Counted from the stretch's first letter, positions 1-8,841 are shown. The stretch is 64,000 nucleotides of DNA from an uncultured Pontibacter sp. (GCA_947499125.1 CANMMP010000003.1:434001-498000); one strand, 5' to 3'. Translations and numbers: made by a program. The notes: generated from the sequence alone by a model not told the origin.

Positions 1-220
1 CTTTGCGCACATCATCTTCTATGCCAATGCCTCTTAGTGCGGTCCAGCCACGGTCGCTCAAAGCCAGGTTTATCGAACGGCCGCCATCCAGTGTATTAAT
101 TCGCATGTCGGGTCTGCGCTCGTACACATCTACTTTAAAACCGCGCTTTGCCAGGTACAACGATAGCAACGAGCCTACCAGGCCTGCTCCCATAATGGCG
201 ATATTCTTTTTAGAGGTCAT
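1..220 (-). CDS. kmo: Kynurenine 3-monooxygenase, N-terminal part (cut by window edge)
   Basis: Only the first 73 codons are present; the gene runs off the left edge. The protein opens with a short basic stretch followed by a Rossmann FAD-binding motif GAGLVG (residues 11-16) and an acidic-basic YERR end of the second beta strand (33-36). The segment GRSINLALSDRG (residues 47-58) is the hallmark of kynurenine 3-monooxygenase among flavin monooxygenases. The enzyme hydroxylates L-kynurenine using NADPH and oxygen in tryptophan breakdown. The start at 220 is chosen because the FAD fold begins immediately after it. kynU and the ACMSD gene of the same route lie about 34 kb away in this window. 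Family assignment is firm although the C-terminal half cannot be seen. Confidence 0.9.
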   Translation of the reverse strand, partial: MTSKKNIAIMGAGLVGSLLSLYLAKRGFKVDVYERRPDMRINTLDGGRSINLALSDRGWTALRGIGIEDDVRK

Positions 221-308
221 GATGTTCAGATGTTGGGCTGTCATACAGTGGTTGTAAAGTAACAGTTTCCTGCCATTTTTTACAACGATAAATATATTAC
301 GCGGCTAC

Positions 309-911
309 TTAGCTTAAAATGTTACGAAAAGTAAGGTTTATGCGGCTACCGGTAACCCGCGTTGTTTTGGGTACGGCGTGGTGCCAGTTGTGTTGGGTAG
401 GCCCTTGCATAAGTAGCAGGCTGCCGTGCCGGATGGTTAAATAAACGTTTTTGAGGGCTTTGTTATATCTGTGCCTGAAACCGAATTTGCGCTCCGCTCC
501 GAAGCTGACAGATGCAATAGCCGGTTCGGGTCCAAGTTCTGGTTCGTCGTCGGAGTGCCAGCCCATGCTGTGTTGGCCATTCTGGTAAAGGTTCAGCAAC
601 ACGCTGTTGTAAGTATGGCCTGTGGCCTGTTCTACCTCCGCTTTGATATCTGAAAGTACCGGCAGCCATGGTTGGGGTTTGTTTTGAAGTCCCGAGTAAG
701 TATAAGCTTTGTCGCCGTACCAGGCAGTAAGGCGGGGCATAAGGAGCTCCTTGCCAAACATACTGATATGTTCCTGTTTCCAGGTTATCTCTTGCTGCAG
801 TTGGTTAAAGTACAGGTCGCTCTGTTCAGGCGAAAAAAACTGCGGTGCATACCTTACATCTGCATCAGGAAGTGGTATCCTCTCGAAGGGATGGTTTGTC
901 AACATCTTCAT
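309..911 (-). CDS. AlkB-like 2-oxoglutarate/Fe(II) dioxygenase (nucleic acid dealkylation)
   Basis: This 200-residue protein has the full set of AlkB-family iron and cosubstrate ligands: H119 and D121 in the HSDDE motif, the distal histidine about residue 178 in the WHHAVPK segment, and the R190-x5-R196 pair in RINLTFR that binds 2-oxoglutarate. The order and the NLYQNG...GWHSDDE core resemble the ALKBH2/ALKBH3 branch rather than E. coli AlkB. The expected role is oxidative removal of methyl or etheno adducts from DNA (or RNA) bases in the cytoplasm. The start at 911 lies 47 bp inside the end of the antiporter gene upstream; a second ATG at 905 would still overlap by 41 bp. Either way translation is probably coupled to that gene. 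Confidence 0.9.
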   Translation of the reverse strand: MKMLTNHPFERIPLPDADVRYAPQFFSPEQSDLYFNQLQQEITWKQEHISMFGKELLMPRLTAWYGDKAYTYSGLQNKPQPWLPVLSDIKAEVEQATGHTYNSVLLNLYQNGQHSMGWHSDDEPELGPEPAIASVSFGAERKFGFRHRYNKALKNVYLTIRHGSLLLMQGPTQHNWHHAVPKTTRVTGSRINLTFRNILS

Positions 912-2166
912 CTCTGTAGTAGGGTGGTTCTTTTGTCTTCTTTTTGGTCCAGTCGAGGTAGCTCATGGCGTGGGTGGCAGTTACCCCGTGCAAAACGATC
1001 GAAACCAGAACTATAAACCCAACAATAGACCAGAGTTCGTTTGCTGCGATCAGGTTAACTTTATTTAGGGCAAAAGATAAATAAAAGAAAGAACCGATAC
1101 CCCGGATGCCAAAGAAACTAATAGCCAGCTTTTCGTGCAGCGATACTTTTACCCCGATCATGCCGATCATGGCCGTAACCGGACGTACAATAAACAGGAA
1201 GGCCAGGCCTACAAGAGCACTTTCCCAGGTCAGGTAGTTCAGGAGACCGGTAACTAAGCTCCCGCCAAAAACTATAAGCAGTGTCACCATTACTATCTGT
1301 TCTACCTGTGTAACGAAGTCGTGCATTTCGGTATGGTACTTATCATCCTCCTCGAAGCTACTCATAGTTAAAGCCGTTACAAACACAGCCAGGAAGCCAT
1401 ACCCGTGTGCCATTTCGGTTAAGCCATACGAAACCAGCGTAGCCGAAAGCGCCAGGAAGCCATCGTTTGGTTTTGGGAAATTCCTGAACCTGCGGGGGAG
1501 ATTAAATATAAGTTGACCTAGGCCCCATCCAACTACATAGCCTATGCCTAAGCCGGCCACGATCCGGTATATAAGGTCCCGGTACACCCATTCGATTAAC
1601 CAATTGCTCTCGGTGCCGGCAGCTACTGCAATTACAACAGCCAGCCACGTAAACGGAAAGGCCATGCCATCGTTTAAACCAGCTTCGGCAGTCAGCGAGA
1701 ACCGTACATCGTCTTCTTCTGTGTCGTCGGGGGGGCCTACCTGTACCTGTTCGGCCAGTACCGGATCGGTGGGGGCAAGTACAGCACCTAATAAAATAGC
1801 CGCTGCCGGTACCAGGCCCAATATTCCCCAGCCCATTAGTGCCAGTCCTGCAATGCAAAGCAGCATCGTTATACTTATCAGCCGAAGCGGTATCTGCCAG
1901 TTCTTCCAGTTAAAATGCCGCCTTATCTTCAGGCCGGTGCCCATCAGCGAGATAATCACCACAAGTTCGGTGAGGTGAACTACGTAATCTTCCTGCCACA
2001 AAGGGTTGGGGGATGGTAACCTTAGGGGCAGCAAGTAAAGTAATGCGCCCGCGGCTACAAAAATAATGGGGTACGATAAGAACTTATTACGCAGAATGGT
2101 AGGTAGCCAGGCCATCGAAAGGCCAGCTAAACCAATAATGGTAAGGTTCAGGATGTATGAATTCAT
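865..2166 (-). CDS. Cation:proton antiporter (CPA1/NhaP type)
   Basis: A 433-residue polytopic inner-membrane protein with about twelve hydrophobic segments. The TDP motif (residues 133-135, in LAPTDPVLAEQ) and the ND pair (165-166, in AEAGLNDG) are the ion-binding residues of the CPA1 sodium(potassium)/proton exchangers. It should exchange Na+ or K+ for protons across the cytoplasmic membrane for pH and salt balance. An acidic loop DDTEEDD (about 147-153) lies between the two motifs. The hydrophilic tail is short (about 35 residues, basic then acidic), with no visible TrkA or cyclic-nucleotide domain. Its 3' end overlaps the AlkB-like gene, so the two are probably one transcript although no functional link is obvious. 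Confidence 0.9.
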   Translation of the reverse strand: MNSYILNLTIIGLAGLSMAWLPTILRNKFLSYPIIFVAAGALLYLLPLRLPSPNPLWQEDYVVHLTELVVIISLMGTGLKIRRHFNWKNWQIPLRLISITMLLCIAGLALMGWGILGLVPAAAILLGAVLAPTDPVLAEQVQVGPPDDTEEDDVRFSLTAEAGLNDGMAFPFTWLAVVIAVAAGTESNWLIEWVYRDLIYRIVAGLGIGYVVGWGLGQLIFNLPRRFRNFPKPNDGFLALSATLVSYGLTEMAHGYGFLAVFVTALTMSSFEEDDKYHTEMHDFVTQVEQIVMVTLLIVFGGSLVTGLLNYLTWESALVGLAFLFIVRPVTAMIGMIGVKVSLHEKLAISFFGIRGIGSFFYLSFALNKVNLIAANELWSIVGFIVLVSIVLHGVTATHAMSYLDWTKKKTKEPPYYRDEDVDKPSLREDTTS

Positions 2167-2338
2167 AAATGCTTTTAGCAGGGCGTAGCGTGTTGTACGG
2201 AAATTACTGGTTATGGCTGCAAGTGCCTCGGGCGTGATCTGTAACTATAGCATTTTTGTTGTTGGCAGATAGCTTTTTACAGGTTTCTCCGAAACTCTAA
2301 AATTGCCTATATTGCTGCATCATATAAAAGCTATATTA

Positions 2339-3913
2339 ATGACGAAGACCTATACTTTGCGTTTGAACTATACTTTGCTGCTGGCTGCACTCACTTTATG
2401 GCTGCAACCCGCAACAGCACAGCAAACCAACACGGCCGCAACTATAGCCAAACTCGACGCCTATTACCAGAAGGCGCTAACCGACTGGGATGTGCCCGGC
2501 ATGGCGATCGCGATCGTGAAAGATGACTCGGTGATATTTGCCAAAGGCTATGGCGTACTGAACAACAAGACCGGCGGTAAAGTAGATGCTAACACTATTT
2601 TCGGGATAGCCTCGAACTCGAAAGCCTATACTGCCGCTGCATTGGCCACGCTGGTAGATGCCGGTAAAATTAACTGGGATGATAAGGTAAAGGACCATTT
2701 GCCTTATCTGAAACTATATAGCCCGTATGTTACCGAAAACCTGACTATAGAAGACCTGCTGAGTCACCGGGTAGGTTTTAAAACTTTTGGCGGAGACTTA
2801 TTATGGTACAACACAACCTATAGCCGCGACGAGATCGTGCGCCGCATGCAATACCTGGAGCCATCGTATGGTTTCCGGGATGGCTATGGCTACTCTAACC
2901 TGATGTTTATTACTGCCGGAGAGGTAATGGAGCCCCTCACAAATAAAAGCTGGGAGGGTTATATTGAAGATACTTTCCTGAAGCCACTTGGCATGGACCG
3001 TACTTTTACTTCGGTAACAGAACTGGAAGGAGTACCTAATGTGGCCTCGCCGCATGGCTCTGATGCAAATGGGAAGCCGGTAGCTACAAAGTTTACACCA
3101 TGGGATAACTGGAACCCTGCTGCCGGTATTTTTACCAGCGTGAACCAACAGGCCCAGTGGGTGCGCCTGCACCTGAACCGGGGTACTTACAAAGGCAAAC
3201 AAATTTTTAGCGAAGAAGCTAGCCGCCATATGTGGCAGGCCCACAACCCGATACCGGTATCAAAAGCAGCTAAGGAGTTTATGCCAAATACACATTTTGT
3301 AGCTGCCGGGCTGGGCTGGTTTGTAAGCGATTACGAAGGCCGGAAGCAGGTATACCATGGTGGTGGCCACGAAGGCATGAACAGCAGAACCGTGCTGGTG
3401 CCGGAAGAGAACCTGGGCATAATAGTGTTTACCAACAGCATGACAGGTATTATGACGCCACTTGCCAACTATACCATGGACCAGTTCCTGGGTGTGCAGA
3501 ACGGCCGCGACTGGAGCCAGCAAGCCCTCGACAACATGGCAAAAGCAAAACAAGCAGAAGCTAAAGCCAAAGCCGATCAGCCAAAAGAAAAGAAGAAGCG
3601 CAAGACAAAACCAACCCTGGACCTGCAGGCATACACCGGCACCTACCACAGCCAGCTTTACGGAAACGCGATAGTAACTATAAAAAATGGCAAGCTGGAC
3701 CTGCAGTTAGAACCTGCCCCAGCGCTTGGCGGCACACTTAACCACTGGCAGCACGATATTTTTGACCTGGACTGGAAAAACGATTTTGCATTACTAACGC
3801 CAACCCGCGCCCGCTTCCTGATAGGAGAAGACGGAACTATAAGCCAGTTGCGCCTGGATGCTGACAACCCCGACTTCCATTTTGATGAGCTGAAGTTTGA
3901 GCGTGTAAAGTAA
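2339..3913 (+). CDS. Secreted serine hydrolase, class C beta-lactamase family
   Basis: The start is placed at 2339 rather than the in-frame ATG at 2303 because a clean signal peptide (TKTYTLRL then a leucine-rich core ending ATA-QQ) begins there, giving 524 residues. The catalytic SxxK is S92-NS-K95, the second motif is Y185-S-N187, and HGG (340-342) stands in for the KTG triad; this arrangement is that of the beta-lactamase/D-aminopeptidase/esterase superfamily, so substrate cannot be told from sequence. A highly charged Ala/Lys/Glu linker (about residues 402-430) separates the enzyme domain from a C-terminal beta-rich domain resembling DUF3471. It is exported to the periplasm. It shares its downstream terminator with the oppositely oriented micro-gene at 3992. 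Confidence 0.88.
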   Translation: MTKTYTLRLNYTLLLAALTLWLQPATAQQTNTAATIAKLDAYYQKALTDWDVPGMAIAIVKDDSVIFAKGYGVLNNKTGGKVDANTIFGIASNSKAYTAAALATLVDAGKINWDDKVKDHLPYLKLYSPYVTENLTIEDLLSHRVGFKTFGGDLLWYNTTYSRDEIVRRMQYLEPSYGFRDGYGYSNLMFITAGEVMEPLTNKSWEGYIEDTFLKPLGMDRTFTSVTELEGVPNVASPHGSDANGKPVATKFTPWDNWNPAAGIFTSVNQQAQWVRLHLNRGTYKGKQIFSEEASRHMWQAHNPIPVSKAAKEFMPNTHFVAAGLGWFVSDYEGRKQVYHGGGHEGMNSRTVLVPEENLGIIVFTNSMTGIMTPLANYTMDQFLGVQNGRDWSQQALDNMAKAKQAEAKAKADQPKEKKKRKTKPTLDLQAYTGTYHSQLYGNAIVTIKNGKLDLQLEPAPALGGTLNHWQHDIFDLDWKNDFALLTPTRARFLIGEDGTISQLRLDADNPDFHFDELKFERVK

Positions 3914-3934
3914 GCTATCTTATACCTCAGTATA

Positions 3935-3973
3935 AATACAAAAGCCGCACCTGTTAAGTGCGGCTTTTGTATT
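3935..3973. terminator. Bidirectional intrinsic terminator
   Basis: Perfect 16-bp inverted repeat (3935-3950 with 3958-3973) around a 7-nt loop. The arms end in A-rich and T-rich runs on both strands, so it can stop transcription of the hydrolase (plus) and of the micro-gene at 3992 (minus). Confidence 0.9.
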
Positions 3974-3991
3974 TCCGTGTGGAAAAATAAA

Positions 3992-4087
3992 CTAAGCTAC
4001 AATTATTGCTATAGTACTAACAACTGCAAAGTATCCTGCAATAATCCAGTAAGCTAATTCATCATCGTTGTGGTATACATTCTTCAT
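3992..4087 (-). CDS. Micro-protein 1, single-span membrane peptide (31 aa)
   Basis: Not a recognised family. An ATG at 4087 opens a 31-codon frame ending TAG at 3992. The product has a short charged/polar head (MKNVYHNDDELAYW) followed by an unbroken hydrophobic span (IIAGYFAVV...IIVA) long enough to cross the membrane once. An AAAGG purine run sits about 9 nt upstream of the ATG. The best reason to believe it is that a second frame at 4440-4532, same strand, encodes a protein of the same plan with shared YFAV-x2-TIA-x-IV residues; each of the two has a strong stem-loop terminator immediately downstream. Function unknown; small subunits of membrane complexes and regulatory peptides have this form, but that is only a shape argument. 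Confidence 0.62.
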   Translation of the reverse strand: MKNVYHNDDELAYWIIAGYFAVVSTIAIIVA

Positions 4088-4383
4088 AATAACAACCTTT
4101 AATCGTAAAACAATTGATTATACCTTTGGCTGTCTTTATACTATATGGTACGGTAAATTTATACTTATGTTAACACAAGGTGCATAAATTGTAACTACCG
4201 CAGTATAAGGGGCTTATATAGTGTTTGCAAATAGCATGATTATAACTCTAAAACAGCTTCATAAATGTAGTTTAAATGCTTAAATAGCATTATATATAGA
4301 TTATTCTATGTTTCCTGTTCTCAGTTTCAGGAAAATTTTAGAACTATAGGTTCAGGTAAGTATAACTGACAAATTCAGGCACA

Positions 4384-4418
4384 AAAAAAGACAGCATGAA
4401 CCTCATGCTGTCTTTTTT
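4384..4418. terminator. Intrinsic terminator after micro-protein 2
   Basis: A perfect 16-bp inverted repeat (4384-4399 with 4403-4418) containing GACAGCATGA and its complement, flanked by A and T runs so that it would work in both directions. On the minus strand it lies 21 bp beyond the stop codon of the micro-gene at 4440. Confidence 0.9.
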
Positions 4419-4439
4419 AATATATAGTATTTTATATAA

Positions 4440-4532
4440 TTAACTTACTATAGAGGCTATAGTTCCTGCTACAGCAAAGTATAACGCGATCACTAAATAA
4501 CTTAAAGACTCCTGAGTGTAAAGCTTTTTCAT
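4440..4532 (-). CDS. Micro-protein 2, single-span membrane peptide (30 aa)
   Basis: A 30-codon frame from ATG at 4532 to TAA at 4440. The protein begins MKKLYTQESLSYL and continues into a hydrophobic span (VIALYFAVAGTIASIVS). It aligns without gaps in the span to the product of 3992-4087: LYFAVAGTIASIV against GYFAVVSTIAIIV, with the same K-x2-Y head. Two such frames on the same strand, each with its own terminator, argue for real, duplicated micro-genes. The rest of the interval is very AT-rich (3974-4904), with short ATG-less frames only. I cannot name the family. Confidence 0.62.
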   Translation of the reverse strand: MKKLYTQESLSYLVIALYFAVAGTIASIVS

Positions 4533-4904
4533 TCTTACTTTTTGTTTTAAGGGTGTGAAAAAATTAAATAGTTTTTATTTAATAAAAAATTGCACTTGTG
4601 ATTCTTCGTGGTGCAATATTACCACCCTGTACGGTAACATAAAAATTATATATACATATTCTTGCATTAATAATATCATATCCCGGATATAAGTATAAAG
4701 TTCTTTATATATCCATATATTTTGTTTTTAAAGTAATGGTTGGAGTGGATTTTAAGTATAGTTATACTATAGCTTACTGCTTGCAGCACAATAATTTACG
4801 TTGGAAAAGCCTTCTGTTGGGTTTAAACTAAGAAACCAGGAAGGTGAACCTGGTTGCCCGATGTGGTATATAGTTAGAATTATATATTTGGTACTATAAA
4901 TAAA
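4533..4904. other. AT-rich gene-free interval upstream of micro-protein 2
   Basis: About 370 bp of very AT-rich DNA without a convincing gene. It must contain the leader and promoter of the micro-gene at 4440. A short inverted repeat TTGCAC...GTGCAA (about 4591-4617) is visible but weak. Any plus- or minus-strand frame here lacks compositional support and runs into the end of ettA. Confidence 0.5.
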
Positions 4905-4933
4905 AAGCCCGCTGTAGTAATTACAGCGGGCTT
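4905..4933. terminator. Intrinsic terminator after ettA
   Basis: Perfect 12-bp arms AAGCCCGCTGTA (4905-4916) and its complement (4922-4933), with a T run on the minus-strand transcript, 24 bp beyond the ettA stop codon. Confidence 0.9.
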
Positions 4934-4956
4934 CATGCAGATTATATGTTACTGGG

Positions 4957-6627
4957 TTAAGCCAGTTTTTTGTAACGGATACGCTTAGGTTCAACATCAC
5001 CCATGCGCTTCTTCTTGTTCTCTTCGTAATCGGTATAGTTACCCTCGAACCAGTATACCTGCGAGTCACCTTCAAAAGCAAGTATGTGCGTACAGATACG
5101 GTCAAGGAACCAGCGGTCGTGAGAGATGATAACAGCGCAACCTGCAAAGTTCTCCAGGGCATCTTCCAGCGCCCGGATCGCATTCACGTCCAGGTCGTTG
5201 GTTGGCTCATCGAGTAAAAGTAGATTACCACCTTCTTTCAGTGTCATGGCCAGGTGCACGCGGTTGCGCTCACCACCCGACAGCTTGTCTACTTTCTTTT
5301 CCTGGTCGCCGCCCGAGAAGTTGAATTTGCTAACATAAGCACGCGATACTACCTGTCGGCCAGCCATCATCATATGTTCCGTTCCACCCGATATCACTTC
5401 GAACACCGATTTGGTAGGGTCAAGTTGGGCATGCTCCTGGTCTACGTACGATATCTGCACGGTAGAACCAACTGTAAACTCACCTGCATCTGGTTTTTCC
5501 TGGCCGGTTATCAGTTTGAACAAGGTAGTTTTACCGGCACCGTTCGGGCCAATGATACCAACTATACCACCCTGCGGCAGCGAAAAGCTCAGGTTCTCGA
5601 ACAACAGTTTATCGCCGTACGCTTTACTGATGTTGTGGGCATCTATCACCTGCGAGCCTAAACGAGGTCCATCAGGTATGAACAGCTCCAGTTTATCTTC
5701 TTTCTGCTTAGCATCTTCGCCGGCAAGTTTATCATACTGGCTGATACGTGCCTTCGATTTGGCATGACGCGCTTTCGGGGCCATCTTAACCCACTCCAGT
5801 TCGCGTTGTAAGGTCTTCTGGCGCTTGCTCTCGGTCTTCTCTTCCTGTGCAAGTCTGTTCGATTTCTGCTCCAGCCAGCTGCTATAGTTACCTTTCCACG
5901 GAATACCTTCGCCACGGTCCAGTTCCAGTATCCAACCAGCCACGTTATCCAGGAAGTATCTATCGTGGGTTACGGCAATTACGGTTCCTTTATACTGCTT
6001 CAGGTGTTGCTCCAACCAGTCAACCGACTCAGCATCCAGGTGGTTGGTAGGCTCATCCAGTAACAACACATCCGGCTCCTGCAACAACAGGCGGCAAAGG
6101 GCCACACGGCGCTTCTCACCACCCGACAGGTTACCTATAACGGCATCTTCAGGAGGAGTTCTCAGGGCATCCATAGCGCGTTCCAGGCGGTTATCCAGTT
6201 CCCAGGCGTTGTGGTGGTCTAGTTTCTCCTGCACTTCGCCCTGGCGCTCTATCAGCTTGGTCATTTCATCGTCGGTCATCTCCTCGGCAAACTTCATGTT
6301 TATCTCGTCGAATTCCTTTAGCAAAGCCACTACTTCAGATACGCCTTCTTCCACTACTTCGCGCACCGTTTTGGTTGGGTCCAGCTGCGGCTCCTGCTCC
6401 AGGTAACCTACCGAGTAGCCCGGGCTCCAAACCACTTCGCCTTGTATCTGCTTATCTACACCTGCAATTATTTTCAGCAAGCTCGACTTACCCGAACCGT
6501 TAAGGCCCAGCACGCCAATTTTAGCGCCGTAGAAAAAAGAGAGGTATATATTTTTGAGGACTTGTTTTTGAGGAGGGTAGATCTTACTTACCCCCGCCAT
6601 CGAGAAAATGATCTTTTCGTTACTCAT
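4957..6627 (-). CDS. ettA: Energy-dependent translational throttle protein (ABC-F ATPase)
   Basis: A 556-residue tandem ABC ATPase without membrane segments. The first domain has Walker A GLNGSGKS (41-48) and signature LSGGEKRR; the second has GPNGAGKTT and LSGGERNR, each followed by LLLDEPTN. The linker (about 240-320) is rich in Arg, Lys and Glu, as in the P-site tRNA-interaction motif of ABC-F proteins. Length, overall order and the [16 protein letters not shown]-terminus match EttA, which binds the ribosomal E site and gates translation according to ATP/ADP ratio. It stands alone between its own terminator and a divergent DUF349 gene. Confidence 0.94.
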   Translation of the reverse strand: MSNEKIIFSMAGVSKIYPPQKQVLKNIYLSFFYGAKIGVLGLNGSGKSSLLKIIAGVDKQIQGEVVWSPGYSVGYLEQEPQLDPTKTVREVVEEGVSEVVALLKEFDEINMKFAEEMTDDEMTKLIERQGEVQEKLDHHNAWELDNRLERAMDALRTPPEDAVIGNLSGGEKRRVALCRLLLQEPDVLLLDEPTNHLDAESVDWLEQHLKQYKGTVIAVTHDRYFLDNVAGWILELDRGEGIPWKGNYSSWLEQKSNRLAQEEKTESKRQKTLQRELEWVKMAPKARHAKSKARISQYDKLAGEDAKQKEDKLELFIPDGPRLGSQVIDAHNISKAYGDKLLFENLSFSLPQGGIVGIIGPNGAGKTTLFKLITGQEKPDAGEFTVGSTVQISYVDQEHAQLDPTKSVFEVISGGTEHMMMAGRQVVSRAYVSKFNFSGGDQEKKVDKLSGGERNRVHLAMTLKEGGNLLLLDEPTNDLDVNAIRALEDALENFAGCAVIISHDRWFLDRICTHILAFEGDSQVYWFEGNYTDYEENKKKRMGDVEPKRIRYKKLA

Positions 6628-6816
6628 GCTTTGGTTCTGTCAGGTTTATAGTATAGGCTAACGGCAAATGCCGCGTGCCTGGCCAAGTTGTGGTTTAAAT
6701 TACAAATATCGTAAAATTTCAGGCATTTACCCTCCAGATAATTAAGGTGAAATCGTTAAACTTGTAAAATACTGTTGGGTTGAGTATACTTATACTTGCT
6801 TTGCAACCGCCCATAA

Positions 6817-6857
6817 GTAGCATTTTGTGCAGGAACAACATCGGTACAAAACGCTAC
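6817..6857. repeat. 12-bp inverted repeat (leader hairpin) before DUF349 gene
   Basis: GTAGCATTTTGT (6817-6828) and ACAAAACGCTAC (6846-6857) pair with one mismatch around a 17-nt loop. No T run follows on either strand, so it is not a standard terminator. It lies 80 bp before the DUF349 start codon, where it could fold in that gene's 5' leader or act as a protein-binding palindrome. The remaining sequence between 6628 and 6936 shows no gene. Confidence 0.6.
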
Positions 6858-6936
6858 TCTTAAAGCTGCGTATGCTAAAGTTAGTTTTAAAAGTGCTCTA
6901 ACCCTATTCTCTGACGCATAACCCGATCCAGTAAAA

Positions 6937-8259
6937 ATGGAAAATAACGACCTATTGAAAGAAGCCAAAGAATTTGGCTTTATTCAGGAACAGCAGGTGT
7001 GGCTGAAACCCTTTATGAACTATCCTGCACGCAAGGTAGGCGAAGTAAAAGAATCAGAAGACGACTCTCTTGTATACTTTGCAAAACGCTTTACCATGTT
7101 TCGTGATAAAGTAAATGCCCTGCTGGAACGTATTGCGACTTCGGAGAACAAAGGCTCGTTTATGATGAAGGTACTGCACATGAAAGAGCAGGTGGGCAAC
7201 TATGATGCCCTCGGCGATTTTGAGCAGATGTACCATATACTGAGCAAAGCCGAAGAAGAGATAAACGAAACTATAAAACAGAACCGGGAAAAGAACCTGG
7301 CGATAAAAATGGGCCTGATACAGGAGGCCGAAGCGCACCAGGACAGTTTAGACTGGAAAGAGGCTTCAGATAAAATGAAGGACCTGCGCGCCACCTGGAT
7401 CAAGACCGGCCCGGTTGATAAAGAAATAACAGAGGAAATTGAGGAGCGTTTCAGGACACCGATCGAAGTGTTTTTTGAACGTAAGAAGAACTTCTTTGAG
7501 GATAAGAAGCGCATGCAGAACCATGCCTACGAGAAGTACAGAGACCTCATCAGGCAGTCGATAGCACTACAGAACTCCGAAGACTGGGAAGTAACTACTG
7601 AAAAGCTGAAGCAACTGCAAAACCAGTGGAAAGAAATAGACAGCGGCCTGCCGCGCAAAGTAACAAGCAAGCTCTGGTTAGATTTCAGGAAGGCACATAA
7701 CCACTTTTTTGAGCGCCTGAAGCAGAAAATAAACAAAGAGAAGAACGAATCGAGAGAGAAGTTTTACGATGTAAACTACGAGAAGAAAAAACAGCTTGTA
7801 GACGAAGCCAACACCTTGCTGGAGACCCATAGCCTGGGCGATGCAGTGCGCCGCGCCAAAGAGCTACAGGCCGAATGGAAAAAGGCGGGCCCTGTGCATC
7901 CATCAGTATCGGACCAGGTGTGGGAGCAGTTTATTAAAGCCTGCGACCGTATTTTTGAGACCAGCAGCCTGGAACACTACATACGCAAGCGGCAGCAGAA
8001 CAATAACAACGAAAAGCTAAGCGAATCAGAAGGCCTGAATGCCCGCATCAATGCTCTGCGCGATTTTATAAAGTCGGATAAGAACGAGCTGGAAGTGCTG
8101 GAGCAAAACCTGGATAAACTGAGCGATGCGCCAAGTAACGATACCTTCCGGAGCATGTTGCAAGGCAAGATTCGTAACTTTAAACGCAAGATCAACACAA
8201 AAGAGACCATGATCGAGGGTTTTAAGGAACAACTGGCCACCCATAGCAACAACGCTTAG
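6937..8259 (+). CDS. DUF349 domain-containing protein
   Basis: A 440-residue, strongly helical and charged protein. After an N-terminal segment with YPARKVGEVKES it contains several copies of a roughly 70-residue unit with the pattern W(K/E)...A..L...W...GPV (for example LDWKEASDKMKDLRATWIKTGPVDKE near residue 135, and DWEVTTEKLKQLQNQWKEI near 213), which is the DUF349 repeat. The C-terminal 80 residues look like a coiled coil. No signal peptide or membrane span, so cytoplasmic. DUF349 proteins are common in Bacteroidota and Actinobacteria and have no established biochemical role that I can assert. Monocistronic: promoter side faces ettA and a terminator follows directly. Confidence 0.85.
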   Translation: MENNDLLKEAKEFGFIQEQQVWLKPFMNYPARKVGEVKESEDDSLVYFAKRFTMFRDKVNALLERIATSENKGSFMMKVLHMKEQVGNYDALGDFEQMYHILSKAEEEINETIKQNREKNLAIKMGLIQEAEAHQDSLDWKEASDKMKDLRATWIKTGPVDKEITEEIEERFRTPIEVFFERKKNFFEDKKRMQNHAYEKYRDLIRQSIALQNSEDWEVTTEKLKQLQNQWKEIDSGLPRKVTSKLWLDFRKAHNHFFERLKQKINKEKNESREKFYDVNYEKKKQLVDEANTLLETHSLGDAVRRAKELQAEWKKAGPVHPSVSDQVWEQFIKACDRIFETSSLEHYIRKRQQNNNNEKLSESEGLNARINALRDFIKSDKNELEVLEQNLDKLSDAPSNDTFRSMLQGKIRNFKRKINTKETMIEGFKEQLATHSNNA

Positions 8260-8276
8260 AACTCATAAAATAACCA

Positions 8277-8300
8277 TAAAAGGCCTGCTGCACGCAGGTC
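8277..8300 (+). terminator. Intrinsic terminator after DUF349 gene
   Basis: Short GC-rich stem (AGGCCTGC with GCAGGTCT) followed by eight T residues, 18 bp beyond the stop codon. Confidence 0.85.
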
Positions 8301-8460
8301 TTTTTTTTGTGCAAAAAGTGCCCTGCAGCGCTATAGTACAGCTTTTGTTACGAAACTGTGTGTTGCATTTAAAAATAAGGGTGCCATTTTGAACATTTGC
8401 TAATTATTTGCGTTGTTTTGTTAAAAACGAAGAAAAAAGCAATTTTTTAAAGTATAAATT

Positions 8461-8488
8461 TTTGTTTTTATTTTTATTTATACTTTTG
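8461..8488 (+). promoter_or_regulatory. Bacteroidota-type promoter of the DUF2795 gene
   Basis: A TTTG at 8461-8464 and a TACTTTTG at 8481-8488 match the -33 (TTTG) and -7 (TAnnTTTG) elements of Bacteroidota sigma-ABfr promoters; the 16-bp spacing is somewhat short. The surrounding 80 bp are extremely AT-rich. The start codon follows at 8535, preceded by a strong AAGGAG ribosome-binding site at 8520-8525, which is uncommon in this phylum and suggests high expression. Confidence 0.65.
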
Positions 8489-8534
8489 CAAACCAATTTG
8501 AAAAAAGCAACAATTAGTTAAGGAGACACATACT

Positions 8535-8756
8535 ATGTACTGGACACTTGAATTAGCATCATACCTGGAGGACGCACCCTGGCCAGCGACTAAAGATGAG
8601 TTGATCGATTATTCTATCCGCTCGGGCGCACCTATGGAAGTTGTAGAAAACCTGCAGGCACTTGAGGACGACGGACAGCCTTACGAGAACATCGAAGAGA
8701 TCTGGCCGGACTATCCCACCAAAGAAGACTTCATGTTTAACGAGGACGAATATTAA
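8535..8756 (+). CDS. DUF2795 domain-containing small acidic protein
   Basis: A 73-residue, very acidic protein with no signal or membrane segment. The core LEDAPWPATKDELIDYSIRSGAP followed by VVENLQALEDDG is the DUF2795 pattern; the tail is an acidic stretch ending FNEDEY. Such proteins are near universal in Bacteroidota, are short, and have no established function. A strong purine-rich ribosome-binding site and an AT-rich promoter region suggest abundant synthesis. Downstream there is a repeat-derived spacer and then an ABC ATPase gene in the same direction, but no evidence that the two work together. Confidence 0.85.
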   Translation: MYWTLELASYLEDAPWPATKDELIDYSIRSGAPMEVVENLQALEDDGQPYENIEEIWPDYPTKEDFMFNEDEY

Positions 8757-8841
8757 TAATGAATAATTGGTAATGAATAATGAATAATTGCCAACAGCTT
8801 TAATGCTTACTCATTGTTCATTCGTCATTAGTAATTAATCA
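8757..8841. repeat. AATGA/TCATT-rich dispersed spacer repeat
   Basis: The entire 85 bp between the DUF2795 stop and the ABC ATPase start is built of AATGAATAATT-like words followed by their complements (TCATTCGTCATTAGTAATTAATCATT), so it can fold back on itself. A fragment of the same kind (TTAATTACTAATTACGGATGATCAATGA) occurs at 25924-25951. This looks like a small dispersed intergenic repeat. Confidence 0.6.

Noticed and set aside
3..257. Plus-strand open frame at the left edge
   Set aside because: It is antisense to the kmo N-terminus, which carries unmistakable FAD and KMO motifs.
4767..5183. Minus-strand open frame of 138 codons overlapping the end of ettA
   Set aside because: Most of it is an alternative frame of the ettA 3' end and it crosses the ettA terminator. 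Composition and content show no protein family.
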